Shown piece by piece: positions 53,093-62,110 of a stretch of DNA of 64,000 nt. Location of the stretch: positions 62,001-126,000 of the forward strand of contig JACRMS010000037.1 in the NCBI GenBank assembly GCA_016214845.1. The letters are read 5' to 3'. The notes beneath the pieces are model-generated. The model did no database searches and had not been told where the DNA came from. It saw nothing but the letters and a program-made list of their open reading frames with translations. The position numbers and the translations under genes are program-made. Source of the stretch: Nitrospirota bacterium (GTDB lineage: Bacteria > Nitrospirota > Thermodesulfovibrionia > UBA6902). Position 1 is the stretch's first letter, and each line of letters opens with the position of its first letter.

Positions 53093-54772
53093 ATGTTAGT
53101 ACTCAAAAAGTCCTTTCCGCAAAATATTATCTTTCTGCTGGCCTTCGTCGTGGGAGTTGCCGGAATTGCAAACGCAAATCCACAGGCTGAGGGGGCGGAG
53201 CATTACCCGGGAAGATATGCATTAATCGCATGGAACGACCTCGGCATGCACTGTATGGACCATGATTATTCCGTCTTTGCAATACTGCCGCCATACAACA
53301 ACCTCCATGCACAGCTCATGGACAAATTCACAGGCAAGCTGGTCAACTCTGGCGTTACCATTACTTATGAGGCGACTAAAGACACGAACGGTTCGATCAA
53401 CAGCACCAGCATCGGCAAGACCAATTTCTGGGATTGGGTAGTAGCGCTGTTCGGAGTGTCCATGAGTCCCGACGTCGGGCTGGCAGGCAATCCGGTCCAG
53501 AGCCTGACTCCTGCGAAAATGACTTATGATACGGCAAATGGATACTGGAAAGCTGATGGGGTCCCTTCTACTCCATACGATGATAATGGCAATGCAAACT
53601 ATTACCCGATGGTGAAGGTCATAGCAAAAGACCGCTACGGCCGTATACTTGCAACCACCAGAACGGTCCTGCCTGTAAGCGATGAGATGACCTGCGTGCA
53701 TTGCCACGCATCCGGCGATGGTGACCCTATGGCCCAGCCCTCGCCTGACTGGGTGTATGATCCAGATCCCGGTAAGGATTGGAAGAGAAATATCCTTCTG
53801 CTGCATGACAACAAGAACATAAACAATGCCACATATCAGCAGGCGCTTCAGAACAAAGGTTACAGCGCAGACGGTCTTCTGGCAACATCGGACTCTGGCA
53901 AGCCCATATTGTGCGCCGGTTGTCATTCATCGAATGCTTTGGGAACACCGGGTTTCACGGGAGTAAAACCCTTGACCGAAGCTATTCACTCATGGCATGG
54001 GACAATGGCGATGGACGATAACACCGGAATGCCTATGGACCAGACAACTGACAGGAGCGTCTGTTATTATTGCCATCCAGGTTCGACCACACAGTGCCTT
54101 AGGGGTGTCATGGGCACAGCAAAGGACCCGGACGGCAATCCGCTGCTGCAATGCACAAGCTGCCATGGCTCTATGTGCAATGTAGGCGCGCCCGGAAGGG
54201 CAGGCTGGACAGACCTTCCGAGGTGCCAGAACTGTCACTATTGGTCTGACGCCACCAGAAGTTATGTGCGTGACACCAGTGTCTTTGACCAGTCAGGCAA
54301 CTTCAGGCAGACGGCGAGTATTTTCTCAAGCGGAACAAACCTCTACAAAGTCGGCTCCGGAGCCGGCGGACACGGCAATGTGCAGTGCGAAGCCTGTCAT
54401 GGATCGACTCACGCAGAGTATACGACGTCGGAGCCCAATGATAACGTACAGAGTTTGCGGATCCAGGGACACACCGGGACCATTTCCGAATGCTCTGCCT
54501 GTCACATACGGCCTTTACCTGTAACAAGCAACGGCGGCCCGCATGGTCTCCACACTATTGGACAAATGTGGGTGCGTACCCACGGCTTGTTTGCAAAGAA
54601 AGACCTCTCACATTGCAACCAATGTCATGGCTCAGACCTTAAAGGAACACCGTTGTCCAAGGCTTTTACCAGGCGGACTTTATTCTCGTATGGCAAGTAC
54701 AAAATTTTCGCTCAGGGACACGCGGTCAGTTGCGACGATTGTCACTACGGAAAACGGAGACTAAAGCTGTAG
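53093..54772 (+). CDS. Nonaheme c-type cytochrome
   Basis: 559 residues. The ATG at 53093 follows AAGGAGAA and starts a signal peptide (about 1-29, 'ANA'); the frame extends upstream to 53036 but without a ribosome site. Nine CxxCH sites: 'CVHCH', 'CAGCH', 'CYYCH', 'CTSCH', 'CQNCH', 'CEACH', 'CSACH', 'CNQCH' and 'CDDCH', all after residue 200. The haem-free N-terminal part has 'IAWNDLGMHCMDHDYSVFAI', known from large multiheme proteins of metal-reducing bacteria. It is probably periplasmic or outer-surface. It is a single-gene unit between a sigma-54 promoter and a terminator. Confidence 0.92.
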   Translation: MLVLKKSFPQNIIFLLAFVVGVAGIANANPQAEGAEHYPGRYALIAWNDLGMHCMDHDYSVFAILPPYNNLHAQLMDKFTGKLVNSGVTITYEATKDTNGSINSTSIGKTNFWDWVVALFGVSMSPDVGLAGNPVQSLTPAKMTYDTANGYWKADGVPSTPYDDNGNANYYPMVKVIAKDRYGRILATTRTVLPVSDEMTCVHCHASGDGDPMAQPSPDWVYDPDPGKDWKRNILLLHDNKNINNATYQQALQNKGYSADGLLATSDSGKPILCAGCHSSNALGTPGFTGVKPLTEAIHSWHGTMAMDDNTGMPMDQTTDRSVCYYCHPGSTTQCLRGVMGTAKDPDGNPLLQCTSCHGSMCNVGAPGRAGWTDLPRCQNCHYWSDATRSYVRDTSVFDQSGNFRQTASIFSSGTNLYKVGSGAGGHGNVQCEACHGSTHAEYTTSEPNDNVQSLRIQGHTGTISECSACHIRPLPVTSNGGPHGLHTIGQMWVRTHGLFAKKDLSHCNQCHGSDLKGTPLSKAFTRRTLFSYGKYKIFAQGHAVSCDDCHYGKRRLKL

Positions 54773-54808
54773 CTATCAAAAAAAACAATCCTGCAGGATT
54801 AAAATTTT

Positions 54809-54845
54809 AACCCCGTTAAGAAAATCTTTAACGGGGTTTTGTTTT
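54809..54845 (+). terminator. Intrinsic terminator of the cytochrome gene
   Basis: AACCCCGTTAA with TTAACGGGGTT, a short loop and a T-rich tail, 37 bp after the cytochrome stop. Confidence 0.9.
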
Positions 54846-54862
54846 CATGAATGCGGCCCGGT

Positions 54863-55285
54863 TTATTGCTTGATTATCGTGGTTGCCTCAGCGCCTTTCG
54901 GAAGCAGCATATTGACCACCACTCTGGCAGTAGAAGCTCCGGCGTTGACGGCTGAGTGCAGGTTGCCGGGGGCCTCAGTCCAGCTCTCTCCGGCCTTTAT
55001 TGTCTTTTCGCTGCCCTTCTCTTTGATGGTTATCTCACCCTGCAGCACTATTACGAGAACGTACCCGCCATGCATATGTTCCGGGAAACCCGCCCCTGGC
55101 GGGAAGTCTATTATGAGGGTCATCTGATCATATTCTCCACCCGGAAGAGTGACCGGCATCTTGGCCTGATAGGTTGTGGCCGGGCCCGGTGTGGTGGGTT
55201 GGTTTCCTTTCTCTTCAGCTGCTGCCACGGTAACAAAGAGAAGCCCCATGAGGGCGATAAATAAAAGTTGCTTTAGAGTTTTCAT
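54863..55285 (-). CDS. Exported cupin-domain protein
   Basis: 140 residues with a signal peptide (about 1-23, 'VTVAAAEE'), then a single cupin domain ('FPPGAGFPEHMHGGYVLVIVLQGEI', 'KAGESWTEAPGNLHSAVNAG') with the usual His and Glu metal ligands. Substrate unknown. It is the last of three minus-strand genes (with those at 55383 and 55820), though the 98-bp gap leaves co-transcription uncertain. Confidence 0.88.
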   Translation of the reverse strand: MKTLKQLLFIALMGLLFVTVAAAEEKGNQPTTPGPATTYQAKMPVTLPGGEYDQMTLIIDFPPGAGFPEHMHGGYVLVIVLQGEITIKEKGSEKTIKAGESWTEAPGNLHSAVNAGASTARVVVNMLLPKGAEATTIIKQ

Positions 55286-55382
55286 TGTGCACCTCCTGAT
55301 TTTCTGTCTTCAAAATAAATTATAGGGCATTTTCGAAATATGTCAAAAAATATTTCCTGCCCCGTGACCTGACCCTATGCCT

Positions 55383-55802
55383 TCACGCAGTCTCCCATTC
55401 CGGATTCCACACCACTTCCCACAAATGCCCATCCGGGTCCTGAAAATAACCTGAATAACCGCCCCAGAAAGCATCCGCTGCAGGCTTGATCATCATTGCC
55501 CCGGCTTTTTCCGCCTGCTTCATTACCTCGTCAACTTCTTTCCTGCTATTTACGTTGTGACCGATGGTAAATTCAGTGCTGCTTGGCGGCTGAAGAGGAA
55601 TAGTTGAGTCACGGGCAATACTCTTTCGGGGCCAGAGGGCCAGCTTCACACCGTTTTGCAGATCAAAGAACGCGACTGCACCGTATTCAAATTCTTCCCC
55701 GATAATTCCCCCGGTCGGCAGGCCGAGCCCGTCACGATAAAATTCAAGCGACTTTTGCAGATCGTCCACTCCTATTGTAACCACCGTAATTCTCGGTTTC
55801 AT
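55383..55802 (-). CDS. VOC (glyoxalase/bleomycin-resistance) superfamily protein
   Basis: 139 residues with the VOC repeat pattern: 'VTIGVDDLQKSLEFYRDGLGLP' at the start and 'GGYSGYFQDPDGHLWEVVWNPEW' at the end, where His and Glu serve as metal ligands. The family includes glyoxalases, dioxygenases and resistance proteins; no closer call is possible. It is 17 bp from the reductase gene before it. Confidence 0.92.
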   Translation of the reverse strand: MKPRITVVTIGVDDLQKSLEFYRDGLGLPTGGIIGEEFEYGAVAFFDLQNGVKLALWPRKSIARDSTIPLQPPSSTEFTIGHNVNSRKEVDEVMKQAEKAGAMMIKPAADAFWGGYSGYFQDPDGHLWEVVWNPEWETA

Positions 55803-55819
55803 AATTTGTCCTCCATAAA

Positions 55820-56482
55820 CTAATTTCCCTTCTTAAGCCGTTTACGGCGCGCGAGTTCTGCCTCAGTTGGATTATCCAGCGCAAACGATCCGGTTTTGAT
55901 CTCTCCCGCACGTTTGTATGTGGCTATGATGACTCCGGTGGTTGACGTCTTGCTCTCAAGGAGTTCGAATCCGGACGGGATGGCGCCCTCGCCAAAGATT
56001 CGCTTGCCTGTGCCGATGACAGCAGGAAAGATCTTCAACCGCAGCTCATCAATGAGATCGTGTTTCAGAAGTGTCTGGATAAGATCGCTGCTGCCATGCA
56101 CCTGCAATTCAGGCCCATCCTGTTGTTTAAGCTTTATAATTTCCTGCGGAACATTGTTCCTGATAAGCGTGGAGTTCGCCCAGTCAAGTTTCTCAAGCGT
56201 TGTCGATGCAACGTATTTTTTCGCGCTGTTCAGCTTGTCCGCGAGCGGGTCATCTTTAATATACGGCCAGTGAGCTGCGAATATCTCATAGGTCTTGCGG
56301 CCAAGCAGAAGATCAAACGGTTTTGCCATTTGCTCATCCATGACCCTGCCCATGAAATCATCCCAGTACCCGGCCACCCATCCGCCATACTTAAAGCCGC
56401 CGGTGGGGTCCTCTTCTGGACCGCCGGGGGCCTGCATTACGCCGTCAAGTGTTATAAAAGACAGTACAACAAGTTTCCTCAT
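55820..56482 (-). CDS. Dihydrofolate-reductase/RibD C-terminal family protein
   Basis: 220 residues: 'LVVLSFITLDGVMQAPGG' at the start, 'LLLGRKTYEIFAAHWP' in the middle and 'VHGSSDLIQTLLKHDLIDELRL' typical of the RibD/YyaP-type reductases that bind NADPH. The substrate is unknown; it is not a classical folate enzyme. It heads the small minus-strand run. Confidence 0.92.
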   Translation of the reverse strand: MRKLVVLSFITLDGVMQAPGGPEEDPTGGFKYGGWVAGYWDDFMGRVMDEQMAKPFDLLLGRKTYEIFAAHWPYIKDDPLADKLNSAKKYVASTTLEKLDWANSTLIRNNVPQEIIKLKQQDGPELQVHGSSDLIQTLLKHDLIDELRLKIFPAVIGTGKRIFGEGAIPSGFELLESKTSTTGVIIATYKRAGEIKTGSFALDNPTEAELARRKRLKKGN

Positions 56483-56543
56483 ATTATTTTCCTCCCTCTT
56501 TCCTACAGTAATATCAAATTATTTGCATTTTGCATAGTGTTTA

Positions 56544-56733
56544 TTAACCCATATTATTCATAAATCCAGAGAAGGTGTGGCGAAAAAACATATTGTGCGA
56601 TACCTTAGCGAATATAGAAAAAATACACTCTGTAATTTCAAGATTCATGCGTACCATTATAAAATCCTATCGCTTTCAAGATGTTTTTGAGTCATGCCTT
56701 CTCTGCTGTAAATTTATGAATAATGTGGGTTAA
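56544..56733. mobile_element. MITE-like element with imperfect terminal inverted repeats
   Basis: A 190-bp AT-rich segment. The left end TTAACCCATATTATTCATAA and the right end, read in reverse complement, share 21 of the first 22 bases, and a further AGAGAAGG block is shared after a 6-nt offset. No ORF lies inside. No clear target duplication is seen. It lies between the reductase gene and the frameshifted desaturase. A non-autonomous transposon is the likeliest reading; the parent IS family is not identified. Confidence 0.7.
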
Positions 56734-56852
56734 GGACCGAAATTATCGGGCATTAATATCAGCGGAGCACATTCTTATGACCCCGTTGACTACGTCTCTT
56801 TTTCGTGATACAAAAAAAACAGGTCGTTGAATCAATTCAACAAGAATGCGCT

Positions 56853-57880
56853 ATGGTTACGGATACACGGTCCACTGATGAATTGACAATACATTCTTTG
56901 CGGAAGACGTTGGCGCCGTACGCACAACCCCGGACCTGCGGCAGGCGGTCCTGCAAATGATCAACACCTTTGTTCCCTACGTTGCATTGTGGGTTCTCCT
57001 TATCTACATGGTGGAGCACGGGTATCATTTTGTATGGATCTCTTCGCTCATTTTTCTCGCATCCCTTTTTCTGGTGCGCATTTTCATTATTTTTCACGAC
57101 TGCGCACACAATTCTTTTTTTGCCTCACTGCGGGCAAATACGGTCCTTGGGTATGTGTCAGGCATATTTACTTTTACCCCGTTTAAATACTGGCAGCACA
57201 ATCACCTCGTCCATCACGGCACTTATGCTGACCTTGATCACAGGGGGGTCGGAGATATCTGGACATTGACCGTTGACGAGTACCTCGCGGAATCAAGGAG
57301 GAAGCAGCTGGCCTACAGGCTTTATCGCCATCCTTTGGTTTTCCTCGGGATCGGCCCAGGGTACTCTTTTCTGATAACCCAGCGATACCTGCATCACTGG
57401 AAAGGGAAGAATGAACGTTACAGTGCAGTAGTTACCAATCTGGCTATTTTAGCGGTCATCTCAGCAGCCTTCCTGACGATAGGGTTACGGATCTATCTGC
57501 TGATCCAGCTGCCGGTAATCCTGATTGCCGGGGCCGTCGGCGTGTGGCTGTTCTATGTCCAGCATCAGTTCGAGGGGGTGTACTGGTCCCGTCATGAGAA
57601 TTGGGACCCGGTAAAGGCCGCCCTGAAAGGGAGTTCATACTACAAACTGCCCAAGGTGCTCCAATGGTTCTCCGGCAATATCGGGTTGCATCATGTCCAC
57701 CATGTTCTGCCGCGAATTCCCAATTATAAACTGCAGCAGTGCTACGATGAATCTCCGGTAATGCATACCGTGATGCCGCTGAGTCTCCGCAAGAGCCTCA
57801 GGTCGTTCTCGCTGAATTTATGGGATGAGACGCAGCAGAAGATGGTGAGTTTCAAGTCCCTGAAGTCGCCGGCGCGGTAA
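56853..57880 (+). CDS. Fatty acid desaturase, frameshifted near the N-terminus
   Basis: The main frame (56957-57880, 307 residues) has the three His boxes of membrane desaturases: 'HDCAHN', 'HNHLVHHG' and 'HHVHH', with about four membrane helices. Its N-terminus is short: the expected start lies in another frame beginning at the ATG at 56853 ('MVTDTRSTDEL' to 'LRKTLAPYAQP'), and family proteins read continuously from '..APYAQP' into 'DLRQAVLQMINTFVPY'. The frames join at the C-run at 56928-56931, where one C fewer than needed is present. A sequencing error, a real mutation or translation from 56957 alone all remain possible. The enzyme would put a double bond into membrane lipids. Confidence 0.8.
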
Positions 57881-57891
57881 CGTGCCCGAAT

Positions 57892-58755
57892 CTATTTCCA
57901 GTGCGCCTGCGCCGCCCACTCGTGAAGCTTTATCAGCCTGATGCCGTAATTTTTTCCCAGCGCGTCGATATCTGCATTGTAACCGACACGGTCAAACCAT
58001 TCCAGCATGATTGCAAAATCTTCGCTCCACTTTCTAACCTCTTCAATGGGCTGCCTCACAAACTCAACCTTCTTGCCAATTGCCCTGCCGAGAATTTCAG
58101 CAACTTTCGGCATTGAATGCTGATCTCCGGCTATGTCGAGGGCAACGCCGTTCATCTTCTCATGCTGCTCAAATGCAAGCAGTACAAATTTCCCTATGTC
58201 TTCGACCGCGTTCATTTGCAGCACAGTGTCCGGCTTTAACGCGACGATCAGCTTACCCTCCATCAGGCCCGGCTTGAATGACGGGGAGAGGAAATTTTCC
58301 ATAAAAAAAGCGGGACGTATAATTGTGTATGAAGGAAAAGCGAGCTCCCGTATCTTCTCCTCGATGCGCCATTTGTTGTCAAAATGCGGAATGCCGGTGT
58401 TGCGATGCGCCGATCCAACCGACGAGTAAACAAAATGCATAACACCTTTTTCCCTGGCGAGCGCGGCAAAACGTTTTCCCTGCTCCTCTTCACGCACAAC
58501 ACCAGCTTCCCATGTATTCTGAACGGAGTATACCCCCCACACGTCTTTCAGCGCGCGCTCCAGCGACCCATCGTCATCAAAATCTCCCTGAAAAACCTGT
58601 GCCCCCATCGATGAGAGCGCCCTTGCTTTTTCACTCTGAGGGTTTCGGGTGATCACCCTGATGCGATACCCTTTCGACAACAGTTGACGCGCCGCAGCGC
58701 CTCCCTGTCTTCCCGTTGCCCCGGTTACCAGAATAATATCTTTAGTCCTGTCCAT
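57892..58755 (-). CDS. NmrA-type NAD(P)-binding protein (atypical SDR)
   Basis: 287 residues. 'ILVTGATGRQGGAAARQLL' is the Rossmann glycine motif; 'VYSSVGSAHRNTGIPHFDNKW' and 'YTIIRPAFFMENFL' are typical of the NmrA/TMR family, which lacks the classical Tyr-x-x-x-Lys catalytic set. Members serve as redox sensors or reductases. It is convergent with the desaturase. Confidence 0.9.
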   Translation of the reverse strand: MDRTKDIILVTGATGRQGGAAARQLLSKGYRIRVITRNPQSEKARALSSMGAQVFQGDFDDDGSLERALKDVWGVYSVQNTWEAGVVREEEQGKRFAALAREKGVMHFVYSSVGSAHRNTGIPHFDNKWRIEEKIRELAFPSYTIIRPAFFMENFLSPSFKPGLMEGKLIVALKPDTVLQMNAVEDIGKFVLLAFEQHEKMNGVALDIAGDQHSMPKVAEILGRAIGKKVEFVRQPIEEVRKWSEDFAIMLEWFDRVGYNADIDALGKNYGIRLIKLHEWAAQAHWK

Positions 58756-58872
58756 AATGCCTCCTGATAAGTTGATGCTGAAGTTCTTTTGTAAAAACTA
58801 TATCACAGGATTCAGGGCTGTCAATAACGCTTTGAATTTGAAGGATGAGAGACACTTGGCTCCGTCCCTGAA

Positions 58873-58928
58873 CCCGCAAAAGTCTCAAGTCGTTTTCTTT
58901 GAATTTGTGGGATGAGAAACTGCAGAAG
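58873..58928 (+). pseudogene. Remnant of a second desaturase gene 3' end (copy B)
   Basis: The plus strand here reads 'RKSLKSFSLNLWDEKLQK', nearly identical to the C-terminus of the intact-frame desaturase ('RKSLRSFSLNLWDETQQK', DNA 57785-57840). Only the last ~20 codons survive; a stop lies just before them. It lies between the NmrA gene and the YhcG nuclease gene. Confidence 0.8.
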
Positions 58929-58932
58929 CTTC

Positions 58933-59940
58933 TTATGCACCCCACGGCAGTGAATGCAGTTTGCTCTTTAATAACTTCCTGTCAATAATTTTTGTTTTAT
59001 ATGTAGCAACCTTAACTGAGGTCAAGGCCTTACTGATGGCTATACGAACGACCTCTTCATCCTTTGATTTGCAGAGAATTAAACCAACCGACGGGTTTTC
59101 TTCATCGAGCTTCAGCTTCTCATTAAGCGCATCCAGATAAAATTGCATCTTGCCCGCATACTCAGGCTTAAACTTGCCGATCTTCAACTCTATTGCTACG
59201 AGACATCTATATTGTCTGTGATAAAACAAAAGGTCAACATTGTAGTCCTCATTGCCGACTGTTATTTTGTATTCTTCTCCGACAAAGGCCAGATGGCTGC
59301 CGAATTCAAGAAAGAACTCTTTCAGGTTCGTAACGATTGCACGCCGCAGGTCATGCTCCGCAAAACAATCTTTTAATCCAAGGAAGTCAAAAATATACTC
59401 ATCCTTCAAGTGAGTCATTTGGTTCTTTTCCTTTGAGTGTGGGACCAGCTTATTGGTCTTTCTGGAAAGCATAGATCGTTCATAGAGTGAAGAATTGATC
59501 TGCCTTTCAAGTTCACGTCGAGACCATCTCTCAGTGATACAGGTCTTTAAATAAAATTCATTTTCCTCTACAGAATCCGTTTGATGTACAATAACTAAAT
59601 TATGAGACCAGGACAATTCTGCAACCAGTGGTTGCAGTTTTTGCTTATCTTTGTATTTTTCAAATATTTTCTTCATCTCCCATAAATTTCTACTCGAAAA
59701 TCCCTTCATATCAGGGAACTCTTTCTGAAGGTCCTGTGACAGAGTTTCCACGATGCCCTGTCCCCATTTTGAAACTTCTACCTTTTCATAAATGCTTTCT
59801 CCTATGCTGAGGTACAATTCAACTAATTGTCTGTTAACTGTCTTGTATGCCTTCTGCCTTGCAGTTATGATCTCATCTTTCAACCTGCCCAGAAATTTCT
59901 TATAGGCATTCTTTTTTATTGAGCTCCTTTTTTCAGCCAT
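58933..59940 (-). CDS. YhcG-type PD-(D/E)xK nuclease (DUF1016)
   Basis: 335 residues. The N-terminal DUF1016-N helical domain (about 10-160) has 'ELYLSIGESIYEKVE' and 'LSWSHNLVIVHQ'; the C-terminal nuclease domain has 'DYNVDLLFYHRQYRCLVAIELKIGKF' with the Asp, Glu and Lys of the PD-(D/E)xK site. The family is linked to restriction or mobile-element functions. It is flanked by two desaturase remnants (58873 and 60137), which suggests it was inserted in a former desaturase locus. Confidence 0.92.
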   Translation of the reverse strand: MAEKRSSIKKNAYKKFLGRLKDEIITARQKAYKTVNRQLVELYLSIGESIYEKVEVSKWGQGIVETLSQDLQKEFPDMKGFSSRNLWEMKKIFEKYKDKQKLQPLVAELSWSHNLVIVHQTDSVEENEFYLKTCITERWSRRELERQINSSLYERSMLSRKTNKLVPHSKEKNQMTHLKDEYIFDFLGLKDCFAEHDLRRAIVTNLKEFFLEFGSHLAFVGEEYKITVGNEDYNVDLLFYHRQYRCLVAIELKIGKFKPEYAGKMQFYLDALNEKLKLDEENPSVGLILCKSKDEEVVRIAISKALTSVKVATYKTKIIDRKLLKSKLHSLPWGA

Positions 59941-60136
59941 GTATTCTCCTTTCCCCTATTCATTGAATTCGGACGTCTTATTGGCATTTATTAAAAGCGG
60001 ACGTCTCACGTTTATCATCGCAAATAGAACGGCGGATATAGGTTAATGCGATTAATGCAAATTGAAAAACTGCAACCATAGTCCCCGTAATGAAAGTGAT
60101 TATAACATACTGAAATGCAGTACGTGGAATCGAAGA

Positions 60137-60217
60137 AAACGGCAAAAGACTCAAGTGCTTAGTTTGAAGTTGTGGGATGAGAAACAGCATGGGCTTTGTG
60201 AGTTTTAAATCGTTGAT
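60137..60217 (+). pseudogene. Remnant of a third desaturase gene 3' end (copy C)
   Basis: Resembles the same desaturase C-terminal DNA as 57785-57865 with small indels: pieces read 'SLKLWDEKQ' and, in another frame, 'GFVSFKSLMEL', matching 'SLNLWDETQQKMVSFKSLKS'. It is more decayed than copy B. The surrounding 59941-60366 has no gene; the remainder shows nothing else I can identify. Confidence 0.7.
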
Positions 60218-60366
60218 GGAGCTGGGCGGTAAACTGACTATCCCCTTTAACACAGAAGAAAAAAGGTCTTGTCTTTAACAGGTATAAGTATTATCATTAA
60301 TAAATTTTCTTCAGGATGGGAATGAGTGAATGGATACAATGCATATTGTTTTAAAAGGGATAAACT

Positions 60367-62070
60367 ATGAAGATAGAGTCTCATGATCAAAATATAGGAA
60401 CTCTTTTATCCTCAGGCTACTATAGAATTCCTCGTTTTCAGAGGCCTTATTCATGGGAACATGAACACATACAAGACTTCTGGAATGATATCATCCAAGA
60501 CGCTCCCAGTGACTGTTTTATAGGCTCAATGGTTGTATATGAATTTGGGAAACAGCATTTCGGTGTTGTGGATGGTCAACAACGACTAACTACTATTACC
60601 ATACTGTTGTGTGTGCTAAGGAACACGCTAGATTCGCTCGGCTTCAAGAATTTAGCTCATGGTGTTAACGGGTTAATCGAACGGAAGAATATTAACAATC
60701 AGGATGAATTTATTCTTACAACTGAAACTTCATATCCATACTTTCAGGATCATATACAGAAATGGGGGAAACCTGATGTATCGATTACCCCACTTGATGA
60801 GGAAAAAAATTTAAAGAGTGCATATCAGAAGTTGGAAGAGTTAGTTTCAGGTGCAGTGAAAAGTATTGAATCAGATACAACATTATCGTCTGTCAAAATA
60901 AAACAAAAGATCGAAAACTCTCTTGTTGCAATTCGAGATGCATTGTTAGATTTAAAAATCATTCTGGTAATGTTGGACAATGAGGATGACGCATATATAA
61001 TCTTTGAGACCTTAAATACGCGAGGTAAAGATCTTAGCCTTACCGATCTGGTTAAAAATCATCTCACAAAGCACCTCAAGGCGAAAAGTGCATCTGTCGA
61101 TCAGACAAAAATAAAATGGGAGAAGATACTTGAAACGATAGAGGGGTCATCAGAGGATCTGGATACCGATTCATTCATTCACCATTTCTGGCTTTCTAAA
61201 TATGATTATCTTCCTTCAAAGAAGTTATTTAAAGTTTTAAAAAAGACTATTACTAAGGCACAAGCTAAAGATTTCCTCAATGAACTGTATAGGAATGCAG
61301 TTTTTTATCGGGCTATTCACGAGACTTCATTCGACAAGTGGGCTAAAGACCAGAAAAGGATTCGCGAAGCCCTCGATGCACTCATGTTATTTAAAGTTAG
61401 GCAGCAAACTCCATGTGTTCTATCTCTTGTCCGTGCATTTAAAGATGGTAAGATCAAGCAAAATCATTTGGAGGAAGCATTAGTTGCCGTTGAAAAATTC
61501 CATTTTCTGTTTACCGCGACCACGTCCCAACGCTCGTCAGGGGGAATTTCAGGGATGTATGCGGCATTAGGCAGACGAATTTCTGAGTCAAAAAAATCAG
61601 ATGACGCTTACAGAGTTATTCGTGATCTAAAAAAGAAACTACGCAGTCGTGTCCCGTCGTTAGATGAAGTCAAAGCCGTTTTTTCAGATATTATTTACAC
61701 GAATAAATTTTCAAAGAATAGGAAATTAATGAGGTATATGCTCATTAATTTTGATAGACAGATAAATACGGGGGTGACGATTGATTATGACCATATGACG
61801 ATTGAGCATCTTTTACCTCAAAGTGTCATTGGATCTGATGGATTTACAGATTCAACTATAGGTCAAATTGGTAATCTCATTCTCGTTTCAGAAAAGTTAA
61901 ACGCTAAGTTAAAAGGGAAATCGTTTATTGAAAAGAAGAGGGTACTAATAGCAGAGAAGTTTATACTTGAACCGGAATTGTCTGTTGCGACAACATGGTC
62001 TGTTAATGATATCATTAACAGAAGCAAACATCTTGCAGAAGTGGCCTACAATAAAGTCTGGAAGATATAG
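60367..62070 (+). CDS. DUF262/DUF1524 protein (GmrSD-like, type IV restriction type)
   Basis: 567 residues. The N-terminal DUF262 (ParB/Srx-like) domain has 'RIPRFQRPYSWE' and 'VVDGQQRLTTITIL'; the C-terminal DUF1524 HNH-like domain has 'DHMTIEHLLPQS' and 'IGQIGNLILVSEKLNAKL'. Fused proteins of this type (GmrSD) cut modified phage DNA, using NTP at the DUF262 site. It appears complete. It is AT-rich compared with its neighbours, consistent with recent acquisition. Confidence 0.92.
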   Translation: MKIESHDQNIGTLLSSGYYRIPRFQRPYSWEHEHIQDFWNDIIQDAPSDCFIGSMVVYEFGKQHFGVVDGQQRLTTITILLCVLRNTLDSLGFKNLAHGVNGLIERKNINNQDEFILTTETSYPYFQDHIQKWGKPDVSITPLDEEKNLKSAYQKLEELVSGAVKSIESDTTLSSVKIKQKIENSLVAIRDALLDLKIILVMLDNEDDAYIIFETLNTRGKDLSLTDLVKNHLTKHLKAKSASVDQTKIKWEKILETIEGSSEDLDTDSFIHHFWLSKYDYLPSKKLFKVLKKTITKAQAKDFLNELYRNAVFYRAIHETSFDKWAKDQKRIREALDALMLFKVRQQTPCVLSLVRAFKDGKIKQNHLEEALVAVEKFHFLFTATTSQRSSGGISGMYAALGRRISESKKSDDAYRVIRDLKKKLRSRVPSLDEVKAVFSDIIYTNKFSKNRKLMRYMLINFDRQINTGVTIDYDHMTIEHLLPQSVIGSDGFTDSTIGQIGNLILVSEKLNAKLKGKSFIEKKRVLIAEKFILEPELSVATTWSVNDIINRSKHLAEVAYNKVWKI

Positions 62071-62110
62071 ATGTACCAGACGCTATTTGCGGTTACAAAG
62101 GAACTCTTCC

